A DNA stretch of 64,000 nt from Trametes villosa (GCA_002964805.2 PUDQ02000010.1:558001-622000); one strand, 5' to 3'; counted from the stretch's first letter, positions 1-13,118 are shown. Notes: generated from the letters alone by a model not told the origin. A program made the numbers and translations.

Positions 1-1471
1 AGGACAATGCTCCGGGGCCCAAAGTGATCAATGCCGGTATGTTTCGCTGACCATCATGTATTCTGTGCTAATGTCTCGTGAAAGCGGTCGTCGGGGGCAT
101 CAAGGCGTCCTTCAAGGGCTCGAAGTCGCGTACGGCAGCTTCTTCGAGGGCTGCCCAACCGTCCCGTGCGCCGTCCGAAGATAAAGGGGGTATGAGGGAG
201 GCCGGCCTCGAGGATGAGGACGAGACCAACGAGCGTCAGAGTCTCGAACATAGTGAGCCTATATCCTCATCCTCTTGACCTTTACTACGCTGATTGATGT
301 CTTTCAAGGTCGCCGGCAGCCCTCCAAGGGGATCAAGGTGAATGTACCTACCCGGGTGAGTCCTCGTTATCTGCACGCCATACGCCTACTAATGTGTACT
401 CACCCTAGGACGAGTTCTTCACTCGGATCACCCCTCTCAGCAACCACGTCTCTGCCGACGGCAAGAAGCCTCCATGCAAGAAGTTCGCCGGCCGGCACAT
501 CCCTGAGCCCCTGCGCTCCTGCTTCAATCGCGTGCTCCTCCCTCTCGTCAGGGAACTCGCCGGCGCCATGCCGGCGTGGTATGTCCTGACGACGGAGGAT
601 AAGCAGGCCCTCGTCGACAAGGTCTGGCCCGAGTACAACTACACAGTCCGGACCAAAGACGTTGTCGACAACCTCGTATGTGGTACCGCCGGTTAACGAT
701 GTGTATTCTAACATCTTTGCAGGTCAACTATCGGGTTCAAGACTGGCATTCGGTGTTCAGGCGAACTGCTATAGCGGTTCTCAAGTGCTACTTTGAGGCG
801 AACTCGGTGCCTGACGACTACGATCTCTCGACTCGCGCAGGACGTGCCGAGTTCTGCCGCGCAGAGCTGGGCGACGGCAACGAGCAGACAATGCCCTTGG
901 TCTATGCGGACCCTCATGCGCCTGGGGTGCGTCCCATGCCCTGTTCAGTGCACGTTCACTAACATCTTGTTCAGGGGCCGCAAGGTCTCTTCGAGAACCC
1001 GCTGTTGCTCGAGATCTTCGGCATCGTCCACTACGACTCGATCATCGGCGTCGCTCCGGACGACATCAGCGACTATCTCCCAATAGGCTCGCTGATCATG
1101 GCCAAGCTCGCTGTAAGTTCCCCCTTCTCCGGTTGATGTTTACTGATGTCCGTCTCTTGTAGTTGGAGTTTGCGCTTACCCACTGGCGCTCCGGTGACCT
1201 CGAGGTCCCCAAGGGTGTCATTGGCCGCTTCTCCCAAGAGAACTGGGGCAACCACACCGCTTTCGAGCACGGTGTTCCCAAGCTCATCAAGAAGGGTACG
1301 TGCTTCTGGAACACCGTCAGCAAGTTCGGCGACGACAAGTGGGCAACCATCCTCAAGACTGGCAAGGCATATTGGGAGGAAGCTCGCGGCAACTCGAAGC
1401 TGGCCAACAACTTCGCCGACTGGGACGGCGAGATCCTGGAGGACGAAGACTTCGTGCTCAAGTCCGGCTAG
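1..1471 (+). CDS. Multi-exon fungal protein of unknown function, 5' truncated by the window
   Basis: The model has seven exons: 1-36, 85-252, 309-355, 409-675, 723-926, 975-1112 and 1163-1471 (TAG). All introns are 47-56 bp GT-AG, several with CTAAC/CTAAT branch sites, and the frame is continuous through every junction. The visible protein starts basic and Ser-rich, then has a globular region with FALTHWRSGDLEV and an acidic tail ILEDEDFVLKSG. From memory this looks like the large DUF6532-type family of Agaricomycetes, which has no known function; that assignment is inference. The true start lies upstream, because an in-frame TAA at 69-71 sits in the first intron. Nothing in the sequence shows its role. 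Confidence 0.75.
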
Positions 1472-2858
1472 TCATGTACGTCGTTGTCATATCCGTTTGC
1501 GTCTGCTCACTATTCTTCCTTCTAGTTTATGTTTCTGTTCGTCCATAGGTATGTTTTGTATTGTTTGATGGCCCTTCTGCTTACATGTGTTTAGCAGCAC
1601 CTCTGTACTTGGGGGCAGAGGGCCAATACTGGCATGTCCGATTGATGAGGTTTTGCAAAGGATTATCAACACCTTTAAGTATGCTGAATACCTAACATGT
1701 AGCATTGCACCGTGTGGCTTTGACAAAGGGGCTGGATGTACCTCTTTATACCAACTTCAGGATTCACTGACAACATCATGTTGATCTGAACCTGCCCACT
1801 CTCTGTATGTAGTAAGGCCAAAAGACAATTGCTAAGAGTACTAGGAGTGCTGAATATTCTCACACATAGGACAAGCAATGTATACAGGAAACTCCCCTGA
1901 TTGAGTCAGTGTACATGTCCCTCTGCCATAAATGTCTTATGAAAGAACATCTTCTACAGCAATGCGAGCAACTGATGCTATTTTTGGCATTTTATTGAAG
2001 GAGTATTTCAGCCTTGCTTGCTGATAATTGAACATCCTAGCATAGAAGGGCTGGCCTTCCCTGACCCTATCTCCAGATGTTTGTACACAAGCATTGCTCT
2101 TCAGCTTTTTGGATAATTGTGTGCTCTAGTTACATCAGCTGTGATGTTCACCATTGAGTTGTAATTCATTCCACGTTAGAGTTGTAGTTTGTGTAGAGGT
2201 ACAGATTAAAGATGATTCAATCTCCTTTATGCTGGCTTATACATTTTCCAAGCCATCCTGCTAGCATGTTCATACCATAAAGATTTGATCAGCAGAAACA
2301 GCCTGATAAGACTGGAAAGATATACATCAAATGCAGCCAGTGAAAGCGGCAGTTATAGTTTTGAGGGATTGACTGGATTTGCTATCTCCACTGTCAGTGG
2401 GAGCATAGTGGTTGACTACTTGGATGCACAGGCATTTTTATATCTATTTCACCTGCAGCAACACTGAATCAGCATATCAACAAGGGTTTAGTTTATTCAC
2501 TTGTTATGTTTAGTAGGTGGTCTAACACTACTAATGCTTTCAAGGCCTGTAGCAATGTTTGGGATATTGAGTGTGCACCATTGGATAGAGCTTACAAAGC
2601 TGAATCGGGTGACATATAACACTGTAGGGGTTTGTGCACAAAGGACTAAGATGTAAGCCAGAGAAGCTCAATGTGGCTGAACTGTGGCACTAATGGGGAA
2701 TTGTTGCTCTGATTGTGAGTGCTATAGTGGACATTACATTATACTTTTTACACAGGGTGATCCAACTCATAGATAGCTTCCTGGCAACACTTATTTCATA
2801 TCATTTGGACTGCTAGTGCCAGAGATACAAAGGAATATGTGTGAGGAGCCAAATAAGA

Positions 2859-2911
2859 CCAAAGCTGATGGCAGGGAACGCGGATTCTGCGTTCCCTGCC
2901 ATCAGCTTTGG
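2859..2911. repeat. Hairpin cassette A in Y copy 1
   Basis: A perfect 23-bp stem, CCAAAGCTGATGGCAGGGAA plus CGC, pairs 2859-2881 with 2889-2911 around a 7-nt loop. It is GC-rich in an AT-rich element. The flanks continue as an imperfect stem (GAGCCAAA... / ...TTTGTTCTC). Confidence 0.95.
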
Positions 2912-3424
2912 CTTTGTTTGTTCTCAGCCACGGCTGACATCACTGTCCCTCCTTTCCTCTTGATATAATACATTCAACAGCATGTAACACCTCAGCATTT
3001 GTCTGCCTAGCACACCACAGGAGGTGTTTCATTGACTGGGTCATAGTATCATGCTGAAAACCCTGGACCAACTGAATATACTGTACAGTGCTGCCATTTT
3101 AAGCACAATTTGAGCATTTATGCAGCCTGTGATCACCCTTACAGTGAATTGAATATCTTATTAGATTGGGATTGAAAAGCCCAATCCAGTAGTATATAAT
3201 ACTCTGGGATTTTATGCACATTGTACAAAGATATAAGCCCAAGAAGCCAAATGTGGCTGAATTGTGGCACTAATGGGAATTTGTTGCTCTGTTTATGAGT
3301 GCTATAGTCGAGATTACATGACCATTTGTACACCATTGGATTCTGCTCACTCATAGCTTTCTAATGACATATGATACATGATATTTGGACTATCCAGTGG
3401 CCCAAAATGAACAGCCAAACATGT

Positions 3425-3445
3425 GGCGTGCCTCCCGCTTTGTAC
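3425..3445. repeat. Half of hairpin cassette B in Y copy 1
   Basis: Only the right arm GGCGTGCCTCCCGCTTTGTA remains, directly after the flank GCCAAACATGT. The left arm and loop present in copies 2, 4, 6 and 7 are missing. This looks like a deletion across a palindrome. Confidence 0.8.
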
Positions 3446-4889
3446 TTGTTTGTTCTCAGCCACAGCTTACATTATTGCCCCCTCCTCTAGTTCTTTTGGC
3501 CACTGCTCCTCCAGTTCTCCCTCAAATGGCATGTGTAATATACTGTTAGGAAGGTGCTCCTGAGCTCTACAATATGGGGGTACCAATATGTATTAATGAC
3601 CATTATGCCCTTCATAATACTTCATTGCAAGGACACATACACCACTTACTCAGCCTGTACAGCAGTGTACTGTCAACACTAGAGTCTCAGTTGACCCTGT
3701 TGATGTCTGCAAGATATATAGAGGTGTAGTTGTGGTACAAGCGCCCCTTTGTCTCTTTAAACCATTAATGTCTTATTTACTCGAGCAAAAAGCAGTAAAT
3801 CACTGTTTGCACAGTACTCTACTTACTAAATGGCGTGTATCTTTGCTCCATAATATGCTAGCAGTCAAGGGCTACCTGATGTGATTGTTTCCGTGGCTCT
3901 ATACCCTTTATTTACTGCGCCAAAGCGGCTCTACTCCATTTGAAGCAGTGCTAGCACCCAAGGGCCTACATCTTTCTGCAGGTTCTTGGCCACAGCACAT
4001 CCAATTTTTGCTCAAACAAGTGCAGTACACCCTTAGGAAGGTATTTTTGAGGGCTATCTAATGGTGGCTTTAAGCTCTGACCTGAGTCATCACTGCTGCT
4101 GATATGTGGGCAAAGAACACTTATAAGCACCCAATGAGAGACAGTGGGCAATGCATGGTCCATACCTCCTTCAATTTGTATCTAAAATGCATGTGTTATA
4201 TATCATTAGAAAGCTCGTTTCAAGCTCTAAATGATTGAGGTACATCCTTTCAGAATAGCCTTAAGGCTCCATGATTATGCACAATTTGATATCTTATTGT
4301 TGAATGAGCAGCCAGAGAGGCATTGACTGCAATACTTTGTTGTAAAGACCTCAATATATGTGAAGGGACAGTCTTAGATGTTGGTACAGTTACCAATAAA
4401 GCTGTTGTAGCAAGATCACACCTCAGTGTATTGTGACTGGAGTTATGGTTGTGAAGAACGGCTACATCATCTCAGTATGAAATCATGTTATGTCACCATT
4501 ACTGTACTCCTGATGTGTAATCAATGTGTATACCCCTTATAAAAGCATTAGTAGCATACCTTGTGGCTTCAAACAGTGGTGGGGAGAGTGATTGCGCATG
4601 TTGTGCCACCTAGGGTTACACAGGCGCCCACCATAGAGCATTAGAGCAAGGCTAGCAAGCAGTCAGGGTGGCTGTGTGCATGATCTAGTCTCTAACCCTA
4701 GAGTTTCTAATGGAGTGTGACCCTAACCCCAAGTTTGTATGTGGAAGTTCTATAGGGCGCTTGTTTCAAATCTAAGGTTGGATTAGCTGAGTCTCAAAAT
4801 ATTTTTCCCACGGGGTCGACTTTCCGTGACGCGAGTTGGCAGGAAGCTCACCCCATAAGAAACGATTTCTTCGTTCCTCATCAATCGTA

Positions 4890-5160
4890 ATCACCACGCT
4901 CCGTCTCATATGTAAGTACCATGCCTCCTCTGATGCATGTCTTGCTAAATACAATTCAGGCCACGCGCGCAAGGGAATCACCCGCGCCCAGGTGCGTGAG
5001 CCTACTATCTCGTGAACGCAGACGCGCACCGCCACGAAACGCATATCCCCGGAAAGCTGCTGCACGCAGCTTTCCGTCAGTATGCTTTTTGCCGTGGTCC
5101 GACCGCTGGAACCATCGCAGCCGCCTCATGCCTCTCCCCACCCCCCTTCCCCTTTCCCCT
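4890..5160 (-). repeat. Z family fragment, reversed, with hairpin
   Basis: Around 5008-5056 the sequence is the reverse complement of the start of the Z element body at 42419-42475 (CATATCCCCGGAAAGC). A perfect hairpin follows at 5053-5077: GGAAAGCTGC, a 5-nt loop, GCAGCTTTCC. The stretch 5030-5160 is an inverted copy of about 5830-5965. No gene is seen. Confidence 0.6.
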
Positions 5161-5810
5161 GCCCACTACTCATCCAAATCCCACCTGTTTCGCTTGCTGT
5201 AAGCTGTTCCCCCCTCGCAATACACAGCGGAATCATTTAGGACCATGCGATCAGTATACTAACCACTGCTCCTCGTTCCCTGACCTTATCAGTGCCTCCA
5301 GGCCTCTCCAGGTAGGCATCGTGATGCCCAACCCGTCTCGCGCCCGATAAGCTTGTTGAGTGCGGATCCAAGTAGGTATACGCTAAGGCTATGTACGTAC
5401 AAAAAAGCTAAGGAATCTGAGCTTCCATGACGGAGCTATGATATGATCTCTTTGGGGAGGGCTCAGCCACAGGCCGTCTTAAGACAGTCTCGGCGGCTGC
5501 CCCGGGCTTGTATGCAGTACAGCAATGCAGGGAGCCTATCTACTGGTGTAAAATGCATATCTCTGCGAGTTTCTAACCGTTTCCCCCCATTCCTGATGTC
5601 CTGGATAGGTGTATAGTAGTAGCATCTAGCATGATTATCAGTTTATTTACCCATGGCTTCCCTCACCGGCTATAGGGTAATATATGGGACACTGGAGGTG
5701 CCAGATCAGCAAAATTGTACATTAGATAGTATTGCATGAGCCTGTACATGTAAGGACGGCTAGGACATCTACATGAGCACATGGAAATACCTAGGCATCA
5801 GTTACCTTGC
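5161..5810. other. Gene-free stretch
   Basis: The region is C/T-rich with short open frames only. No splice-consistent coding chain, RNA gene or terminal repeat could be recognised. Confidence 0.5.
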
Positions 5811-6802
5811 TCATAGAGTGGTAGCTGAGAGAAGGAAAGGGAGGGGAAGGGGGAGAGTAGCATGGGGAGGGGGACAAGGGGCTGCGCGGCGACGAGCGGT
5901 CGGATTACCACAGCAAGCATACTGACGGAAAGCTGCGTTTAGCAGCTTTCCGGGGATATGCGTGCGGTGACGGCGCGCGGTCGTATGCCTGAGATATTGA
6001 GGAAACCGTTGTCCAGGGGCAAGGCCCCAGAACGACGCTTTCTGGCGTTTTTGAGATGCTTTACCTGGGCTGAAAAGTTGGATGAGCGAACGAACATCGA
6101 GTTTTGGGAGGCTGTACAAAGTTCAAGCCGCATCTGATGCGAATTGAGCAATGTACAGCCTGAGAGGGGGTTCTGGGCTCCTCCCGTAGATAGGCAGAGC
6201 GCAGAACCCGAACCGCTGGGCGGAATTGCGCGCGCGTGGGCTCGCCAGAAAGCTCTATTCAGCAGTTTTCTGGGGAGCCCACACGCGCCCTGGGGCGACG
6301 CGAAACGGGCGAGATATCGCCAGGATCGCGTCGCCCCAGGGGTCCAAGTGTATACAATATAGCGGTATGAATACGCACCGGATTGTTTTGCGCTATTGGA
6401 GCGAACTGTAGCGCCTGACGCTGTGAATTGAATGAGCCACTTTCGAGGCGAATCGGATGAGAAACGAGTGAGATATGAAGCTGGAGAGCGGCCCAAGGAG
6501 GAGGGAAGAGCCAAACCTACCTAATTAGGGTGGTTCCCAGCTGAGAGCCAAAGCGCTCGTATTCCCGCGCCACCCGGGTGGCCGGGAGCTCGGATTGATG
6601 AGATTAGAGTGTTATCTACAAGAGATAAGACGGGCCCGGGCTTATAAGCAGCCACCCGCCAAAACCGGCCCTATATGGCAGGTGCCTGGGCTGCTAATAG
6701 GGCGGGAGGGCCGGAAAATGATACAATGAAAGCCCTACGGTTTATAATGTAATGCGCTCTGGGCTATTAGACGGTACATGTTATATCAGAATCACCACAG
6801 CT
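5811..6802 (+). mobile_element. Z family copy 1, left end lost
   Basis: From about 5945 the sequence matches Z copy 2 (42420-43285) throughout, including CCAGGGGCAAGGCCCCAG and the right terminal repeat ending ACCACAGCT at 6802. The left 64-bp terminal repeat is replaced by the inverted segment 5811-5965. That segment contains a hairpin GGAAAGCTGC-GTTTA-GCAGCTTTCC at 5931-5955. No protein is encoded. The right end lies just upstream of the first recognisable KDZ exon at 6852, so Z may have removed that gene's 5' part. Confidence 0.65.
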
Positions 6803-8458
6803 GCTGCCTCCGCGCGGGGATGATTGCTGCCGAGCGTGCGCCCAACCTTGCATGGCACCTGGGCGACCTCAAGATGCTGTAGACATGTGCTACCGATGTG
6901 AAGACTGTTTGGGACGGCCCGTTCTATGCCGCGCATGCACATCCTCCTTGCACCGCCTGAACCCGTTTCACCGGCTGTTGAGATGGAACACTGCGCTCGG
7001 GTTCTGGGAACGTCGCACAGTAAACGACCTGGCTTTCGTTTTATACACGGGCCACGGCGGGACGGCATGCCCGCGCAATACGCGCACACCCCGGAAGCTC
7101 GTGGTAGTGCACACCAATGGTGTGCTCAGCGTTCCAGTCCCGTTCTGCAAATGCCACCCCAATCATCGTCAGAGCGGTGCGACTCCATCTCTCGAGCCAG
7201 GCAGAGACGACACGGTGCATGACCACGAAGACGCGCTACAATTGCTAGACGTCGGCCTGTACCCGGCATCATGGGACAGTTCACGCACGGCGTTCACGCA
7301 AGACGCGTTGTGGGCCTTCATCCTCCTGTCCTCCCAGGTGAACATGAGCGCGCAAGACTACTACACATTCCTCAGGCGTCGGACTAACAATACCGCGCCG
7401 GAAACCATCCCGGTGAGTGCATCTCCCTCTTTACGATTGATGAGGAACGAAGAAATCGTTTCTTATGGGGTGAGCTTCCTGCCAACACGCGTTACGGAAA
7501 ACGATGTCCATGGGGAAAAAAATTGAAACCCAGCAAATCAGTCATTAGTGTTAAGGTAGACACCACATAGAGCCTCCACATACAAAGATAGGGTTAGGGT
7601 CCCAATGCCTTACAAAATCTAGGGTTAGAGACTAGATCGTGCACACAGCCACTCTGACTCTATGCTAGCCTACCTCTAATGCCCCTGAATGGGCGCTTGT
7701 ATAACCCTAGGTGAGTAAGTGCAGGCAATGGTGCCATACTGTGTAGAAAAGATGTATGCAGTACTACTAGCCCAGCATACAGAGATAGATTAATGATAGA
7801 TCACACTGGGATGATAAATGAGAAGCTCAAATCAAAGCTGGCTTTGCAAAGCGGCCTGGAGAATAGTCTTTTGGCTAGTGAGTTGGAGCTCCACTACTGG
7901 TCAAGATGTCTGCATAGGGTCAACAGAATTGAAATCATGTGTATGCATGGGGGCACTCTAAATCTGAGCATGACTCATTCACAAGGATATTCAACTGGAA
8001 AAATGCCATGTCTTGAAAGGACAAAGAGGGTGTAGATATCCTTGGATATGTTAAGCCCCACATGTTTGCTAGTACTGCCCTAGCAGCAGTGGCTGTCATC
8101 CAATATGTTACAATGAGTCCATTTCTGCATTATAGCAGGAGCAAGTGCAGGAAATATCATCCAGTACCCTGATTGGATAGACCTGAGGAGCACCTTTATA
8201 ACGGTATGCAGCTCATGGTATTTAGATATAAACTGGTGAAGATATGGCCAAAAGCTCCCACTTTGGTCTCCCACCAAGTGCTACAAAGGTGGTATACCTT
8301 CAATTGTGATTTCCATAACACACTTATGAACATGTGCACACCCACATGGAATAGCCCTTTGAAATGCCTTCCGAACTATATGCTACACGTGCATTTTGGA
8401 TGAGAACTGGGCACACTGTGGCCAAAACACCGCCAAAAAGTGTCCATTTTCAGGAAAA

Positions 8459-8532
8459 TTTGGCTAAGGCCCTTGGGCGCTAGTAGAAGTCGCGGGGCCT
8501 GCGACTTCTACTAGTGCTGGTCGGACTTAGCC
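8459..8532. repeat. Hairpin C, found only in Y copy 2
   Basis: CTAGTAGAAGTCGC (8480-8493) pairs perfectly with GCGACTTCTACTAG (8501-8514) around a 7-nt loop. Flanking GGCTAAG and CTTAGCC give a second short stem. Copies 1, 3, 4, 5 and 6 have a plain CTTGGGTGCTAGCA-type sequence at the matching place. Confidence 0.85.
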
Positions 8533-9085
8533 ATATCTCGTGTTTGGGCGCTTATTTTGCGGGAGGAAAAGGCCCCAAGAGCCTTGCTTCAAAATGTGAA
8601 ACACCGCTTTAGCGCAGTAACTAGAGGGTATAGAGCCATAGAAACAATCACATTTAGTAACCCTTGACCATAGGTGTATTATAGAGCAAAGATATACACC
8701 ATTTAGTAAGGAGACTATTGTGTGAACAGCGATTTACTGCTTTTTTGCTTGGTGAATAAGACATGAATGGTTTAAAGGGATAGAGGGGTGGTTGTATCAC
8801 CATTACACCCCTAGGTACTTTACAGGCCTAAGCAGGGTCTCATGATATTATAGTGATCAGTTCAAATTGACTGTACACTGCTGTACAGGCTGAGTAAGTG
8901 ATTTATGTGTCATTCTAATAAGGCTTTATAGAGGAGATGATGGTCATTGATATATGTCAATGCCCCCATCATGTGGAGCTTATGAACACCTTCCTAACGG
9001 TATATGACACATGCCATTTGGACCAAGACTGGAGGAGCAGTGGCCAAAAGACCTAAAGGAGGGGGCAATAATGTGAGCTGTGGCT

Positions 9086-9166
9086 GAGAACAAACAAGTG
9101 CAAAGCGGGAGGCACGACAACGCGAATCCGCGTCGGCGTGCCTCCCGCTTTGTACATGTTTGGCTC
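9086..9166. repeat. Hairpin cassette B in Y copy 2
   Basis: A 16-bp perfect stem, CAAAGCGGGAGGCACG, pairs 9101-9116 with 9137-9152. An inner ACGCG/CGCGT stem closes a 4-nt loop. The outer flanks GAGAACAAACA and TGTTTGGCTC extend it imperfectly to about 81 nt. Confidence 0.9.
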
Positions 9167-9675
9167 CCGGCTCCCAACACAAATGCTTTCATTTTGGGCC
9201 ACTGGATAGTCCAAATATCATGTATCATATGTCCACAGAAAGCTATGATTGAGTAGAATCCAATGGTGTACAAATTATAATGTAATAACTACTGCAACAC
9301 CCATAAATAGGGTAAAAAATGTCCATTAGTGCCACAATTCAGCCACTTTCAGCTTCTATAGCTCATATCTCAGTATAATGTGCACAAACCCCCCAGGTAT
9401 TATATACCATTGGATTCAGATTGTTGAACCCTATGCAATGGGCCATGCTATATGGTACAATGATAATCACAGGCTGCATAAATGCTCAAATTGTGCTCAA
9501 ATTGACAGCATTGTCTAGTATAATCAATATCAGCATGATACCATGGTGTAGTCGATGAAATGCCGGCTGTGGTGTGCTAAGAAGACAAATGCTGGGCTGT
9601 TACATCTTGTTGAATGCATTACATGAAGAGGAAAGGAGGGACATTAATCTCAGCTGTGGCTGAAAACAAACAAAG

Positions 9676-9728
9676 CCAAAGCTGATGGCAGGGAACGCAG
9701 ATTCTGCGTTCCCTGCCATCAGCTTTGG
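9676..9728. repeat. Hairpin cassette A in Y copy 2, perfect
   Basis: A 25-bp uninterrupted stem with a 3-nt ATT loop (9676-9700 with 9704-9728). This is the cleanest cassette A in the window. Confidence 0.95.
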
Positions 9729-10548
9729 TCATGTTTGGCTCATAACATAAAACCCTTTGTATCTCTAGCCCTGGTAGTCCAAATAAGATCAAATCAGTGT
9801 TAGCAGGAAGCTATCTATGAGCAGGATCACACTGTGTAAAAGTGAGGTGTAATATCCACTATAACACTCTCTAACAGTGCTGCAATTCCCCCATTAGTGC
9901 CACATTTCAGCCACATCCAGTTTCTCTAGCTTACATCTTAGTACTTCATGCACAAACCCCCAGAGTATGATATATCATGGGATTCAGTTTTCTAATGCCT
10001 ACCCAGTGGAGCAGATCATATGCCCTGAACATCACCATAGATCGCATAAATCAGGGAACACTGCTAAAAAGTTGTAGTAATATAAAATCACCCAGTTCTA
10101 TACAAATATAGTAGTCTTGCTGACCCCTTCTAGCATAACAGATTAGTCCAATAAATGTGGTGCATTATAATGGGGGGTATGCCCATAAAAGTGAGAGCTA
10201 AACTGCAATAAATCTGCAAACCACCTAGCATAGCTCTGCACGTGAATGGTGTCACATGACATCTTAGATAAGCGTGTTCAACTTGCACGTTCGTGTGCTC
10301 CTCTTTCTTACCTCTTCCCACCACCACTGCCCTCATGAAACTGCCCCATACCTTGTCATTCTCACTGCTGTATATCAGCCTTCTGGCTCAGTGCCAATGG
10401 TTGATGTACTACAGCTCTATCACACCTACTGGCCTAAGCACAGTGCTGGAGCTTGGTGATAGCTGTCCACAGGTCTCCCTATCCCAAGGTGTGTGTATTC
10501 TCATCTCCACTGCTAGTGACTGCTGCTGATAGTCATGAATAGGTCTGA

Positions 10549-13118
10549 TTGGGCAGCCCCTCTAGCAGGGGCCCAACCTTATGGTTGCCTGAAGTCCTGG
10601 TACCACACTGTGGTGAGGTTTTTGGGGGCACCCCCATGACAAGCCCCCTAAGTTACAAAGAAAGTCAGATATATAAGCATGAGGTTCTTGGGGGCACCTC
10701 CAGAACAAGCCCCCTAAGTACAAGTCAGCTTTGCAGTCGAGATGTAGCTATATGCTATAAGCCAGAGTTCAAATCAGTCCAGACATTGGCCAGGCTAGTG
10801 AGAGTTATGTCTCAGCGCGGTAATTACCTTCAACATGATTTCCGTGTCATACTGCATAAATGCTTGGCCCACCATGCGCTGTCTGGCTTGACCAAGAAAT
10901 ACTGCTTATCCATGCAACAGGCACCTTTACGGGATACATTAAAGGGAGGTGCAGCTGCACATAAGGGCAGATCTGCTAATGTGTGGCTAGCTACCGAGCT
11001 CAATGACTTTGTCTGCAGGAACACCCTACAGCCAGATAATGATACTAAATATGTGTTTCAAAGCTACATACCAGACTCAATGGCTAGTAACTATAGCGGC
11101 GTAGATAGTGTACTTGTTGCAGATATCCCTATCCCTACTCTAGTAACCAAGTTATCCAAGCAACATCTTTGGTACGTGGCACAATCCCACCATTTGATGC
11201 ATATATCCCAGCGCAAAAGCAAGGAATTCATGGTCACTGAGCTCATAAAACACAAATGTGACACATGTGTGCAGTATGTTTGCTTGTTTGTTCCGTCTAA
11301 GAAGCCCAAGACCCCCTTGGTGAGAAATCAACAATACAGGGATAACCGCAAGTCCTCGCAAGCTGAGAAATTGCGTAGATTCCCTCCACCACCTGTTACT
11401 CCAGATATAATTGAGGAGGTTGTCAAAGGCTTCTCCAAAGATTGTTCTGACTTCCAGGAGTCTGCTTGTGCAGTGTGTGCACAGCTTGTGCCACAAAAGC
11501 TCCTGACACCAATTGGCAAGGAAGACTTTAACCAAAGCCTACTGATGTCCAATAATCTTGCGACAAGAAAAGAGCGGAGAACCACTAATGACCCAATTGC
11601 TGATATCCCTGGCCCAATTTTGCTTCCTGATTGTGAGGATATCTGCATTTTATGCTTGACTAGTTTGAAGAATGATTGTATCCCCACAGACAGTCTTGCA
11701 AATGGCCTATGGATTGGTGAAATACCACCCCAACTACAAAACCTGAGCTTTACTGAAAAGATGCTCATAGCACGTGTCAAACACAACCACTGCATTGTCA
11801 AGGTGCATATGTCAGGCATGTCTAAGCTGCGGGCCAATTTTGTGAGCCATTCACTCCCAATGCCCAAGATATATTCTGTACTGCCACCTAAATGTGAAGA
11901 GCTAAGTGAGGTGTTAGCCTTCCTATACCTTGGACCCAACCAACCTACTGCCAAGGAATACAAGCGCACACCTATGTTAGTCCGGCGCAACAAAGTGGCA
12001 GATGCGCTAGAGTGGCTCAAGCTCAATGATGCAGACTATGCAGACCTCCGGATCTCCTATGAAAATATCAACTCGTATCCAGAAGATGAACCACCAGTGA
12101 TTGTGAATTATTCCAAAAGCATGGAATCTAACCAAGACCCAGAGGCTACTGCTGTCAATGCATCTGAAGAGGATGAGGGTGCAGATGATGGTGAATGCCC
12201 CTTTGTTGTCCACGGGCTAACTGAAGACAGTCTTTAGCACATGGGAAAGGTTAGGCCATATGAGATCACTGCACGTGCCATAGAACACTTCAAGTCAGGG
12301 GGAAAGGTGCTTGGGATAGGTCAGTCGGCCGAGCCAGAGAGCCTGTACCACAATCCCCAGCTCTATCCTCAGATGTTTCCATGGTTGTTCCCATATGGCC
12401 TGGGTGGTCTCAATAATTCTGCAACCGGATGCAGGCCAGTGTCTGAAGATCGCAGAAAGCAGCAGCTGCTAATGTACTATGATAAGCGCTTTCAACTGGA
12501 GCCTTTGTTTCCGCTAGTTGCACTCAACCATGAACAGATTAAGAAATCTACCACTGCAGGATATTTGTTGGCAGACAAGAACAAGTTTGGGGACATTGCC
12601 AGCAGGCTGCTCAATATCAAGGACTTCACTCTAGGTGATATTATTCAGAGGCTGAGTACTGGCTCTATGAAGCCAGAGACCGAGGATGAGAAGGCCTGCT
12701 TCAAAATATTGAATGACCTTGACCATGTCAATTATACGGTGCAAGGGTCTATTACAAGCAAAAAGTATATGCGCAATGAAATATGGTCTCTTGTGTCATA
12801 TTTGGGTGCTCCCTCGTGGTTTGTCACCCTCGCTCCTGCTGATGTCAAGCACCCCATTGCATTATATTTTGCTGATACCAATCAGAAATTTGTGCCTGCC
12901 TTCAGGGATAAAAATGAGCGCCTGCGTTTGATAGCCAATAATCCTGTAGCAGGTGCTCGCTTTTTTAAGATGATGGTGGACCTGTTCATCAAGCATGTCC
13001 TTGGTGTAGGGCTAGACAGACCGGGCTTATATGGCAAGACATCTGGATATTATGGGACTGTAGAGCAGCAGGGCCGGCTGACTTTGCACATGCACATGCT
13101 AATCACTGGGCGTCATAT
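10549..13118 (+). pseudogene. Helitron DUF6570-like region and Rep N-terminal half
   Basis: One frame runs from about 10549 to the X insertion, broken only by TAG at 12235-12237. The first part has a Cys pair (CAVCAQL, CILCLTSL), then LANGLWIGEIPPQL and EKMLIARVKHNHC, the pattern of DUF6570, which is common in fungal Helitrons. After the stop come YHNPQLYPQMFPWLFPYGLG and FVTLAPADVKHPIAL. The HUH nuclease motif QGRLTLHMHMLITG lies about 13075-13110; its two His chelate the metal used for DNA nicking in this family. Coding stops right after that motif, where X begins. Confidence 0.85.

Larger units (their letters stand above)
1608..4889 (-). mobile_element. Y family copy 1, full length (non-autonomous, Helentron-like)
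   Basis: This 3.28-kb AT-rich repeat has no meaningful reading frame. In this strand it starts CTTGGGGGCAGAGGGCC and ends CATCAATCGTA; its mates in the window share both edges exactly. GATTGATGAGG lies about 40 bp inside the left end and its complement CCTCATCAATC lies at the right end, so the inverted repeat is asymmetric. A small hairpin, AAGAAA-CGA-TTTCTT, lies about 20 bp from the right end. The flanking bases are A and A (T^T on the other strand), with no target duplication. The slot-A hairpin is intact at 2859-2911. Slot B keeps only one arm (3425-3445). Confidence 0.8.
7432..10010 (+). mobile_element. Y family copy 2, 3' truncated
   Basis: It starts TACGATTGATGAGGAACG after a T, inside the KDZ intron 19 bp past the donor. 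It matches copies 3 and 4 to about 10010, then similarity is lost and the outer CCCCCAAG end is absent. It carries three hairpins: a unique one at 8480-8514, cassette B at 9101-9152 and a perfect cassette A at 9676-9728. The missing end was probably lost with the arrival of the Helitron that follows. Confidence 0.78.
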
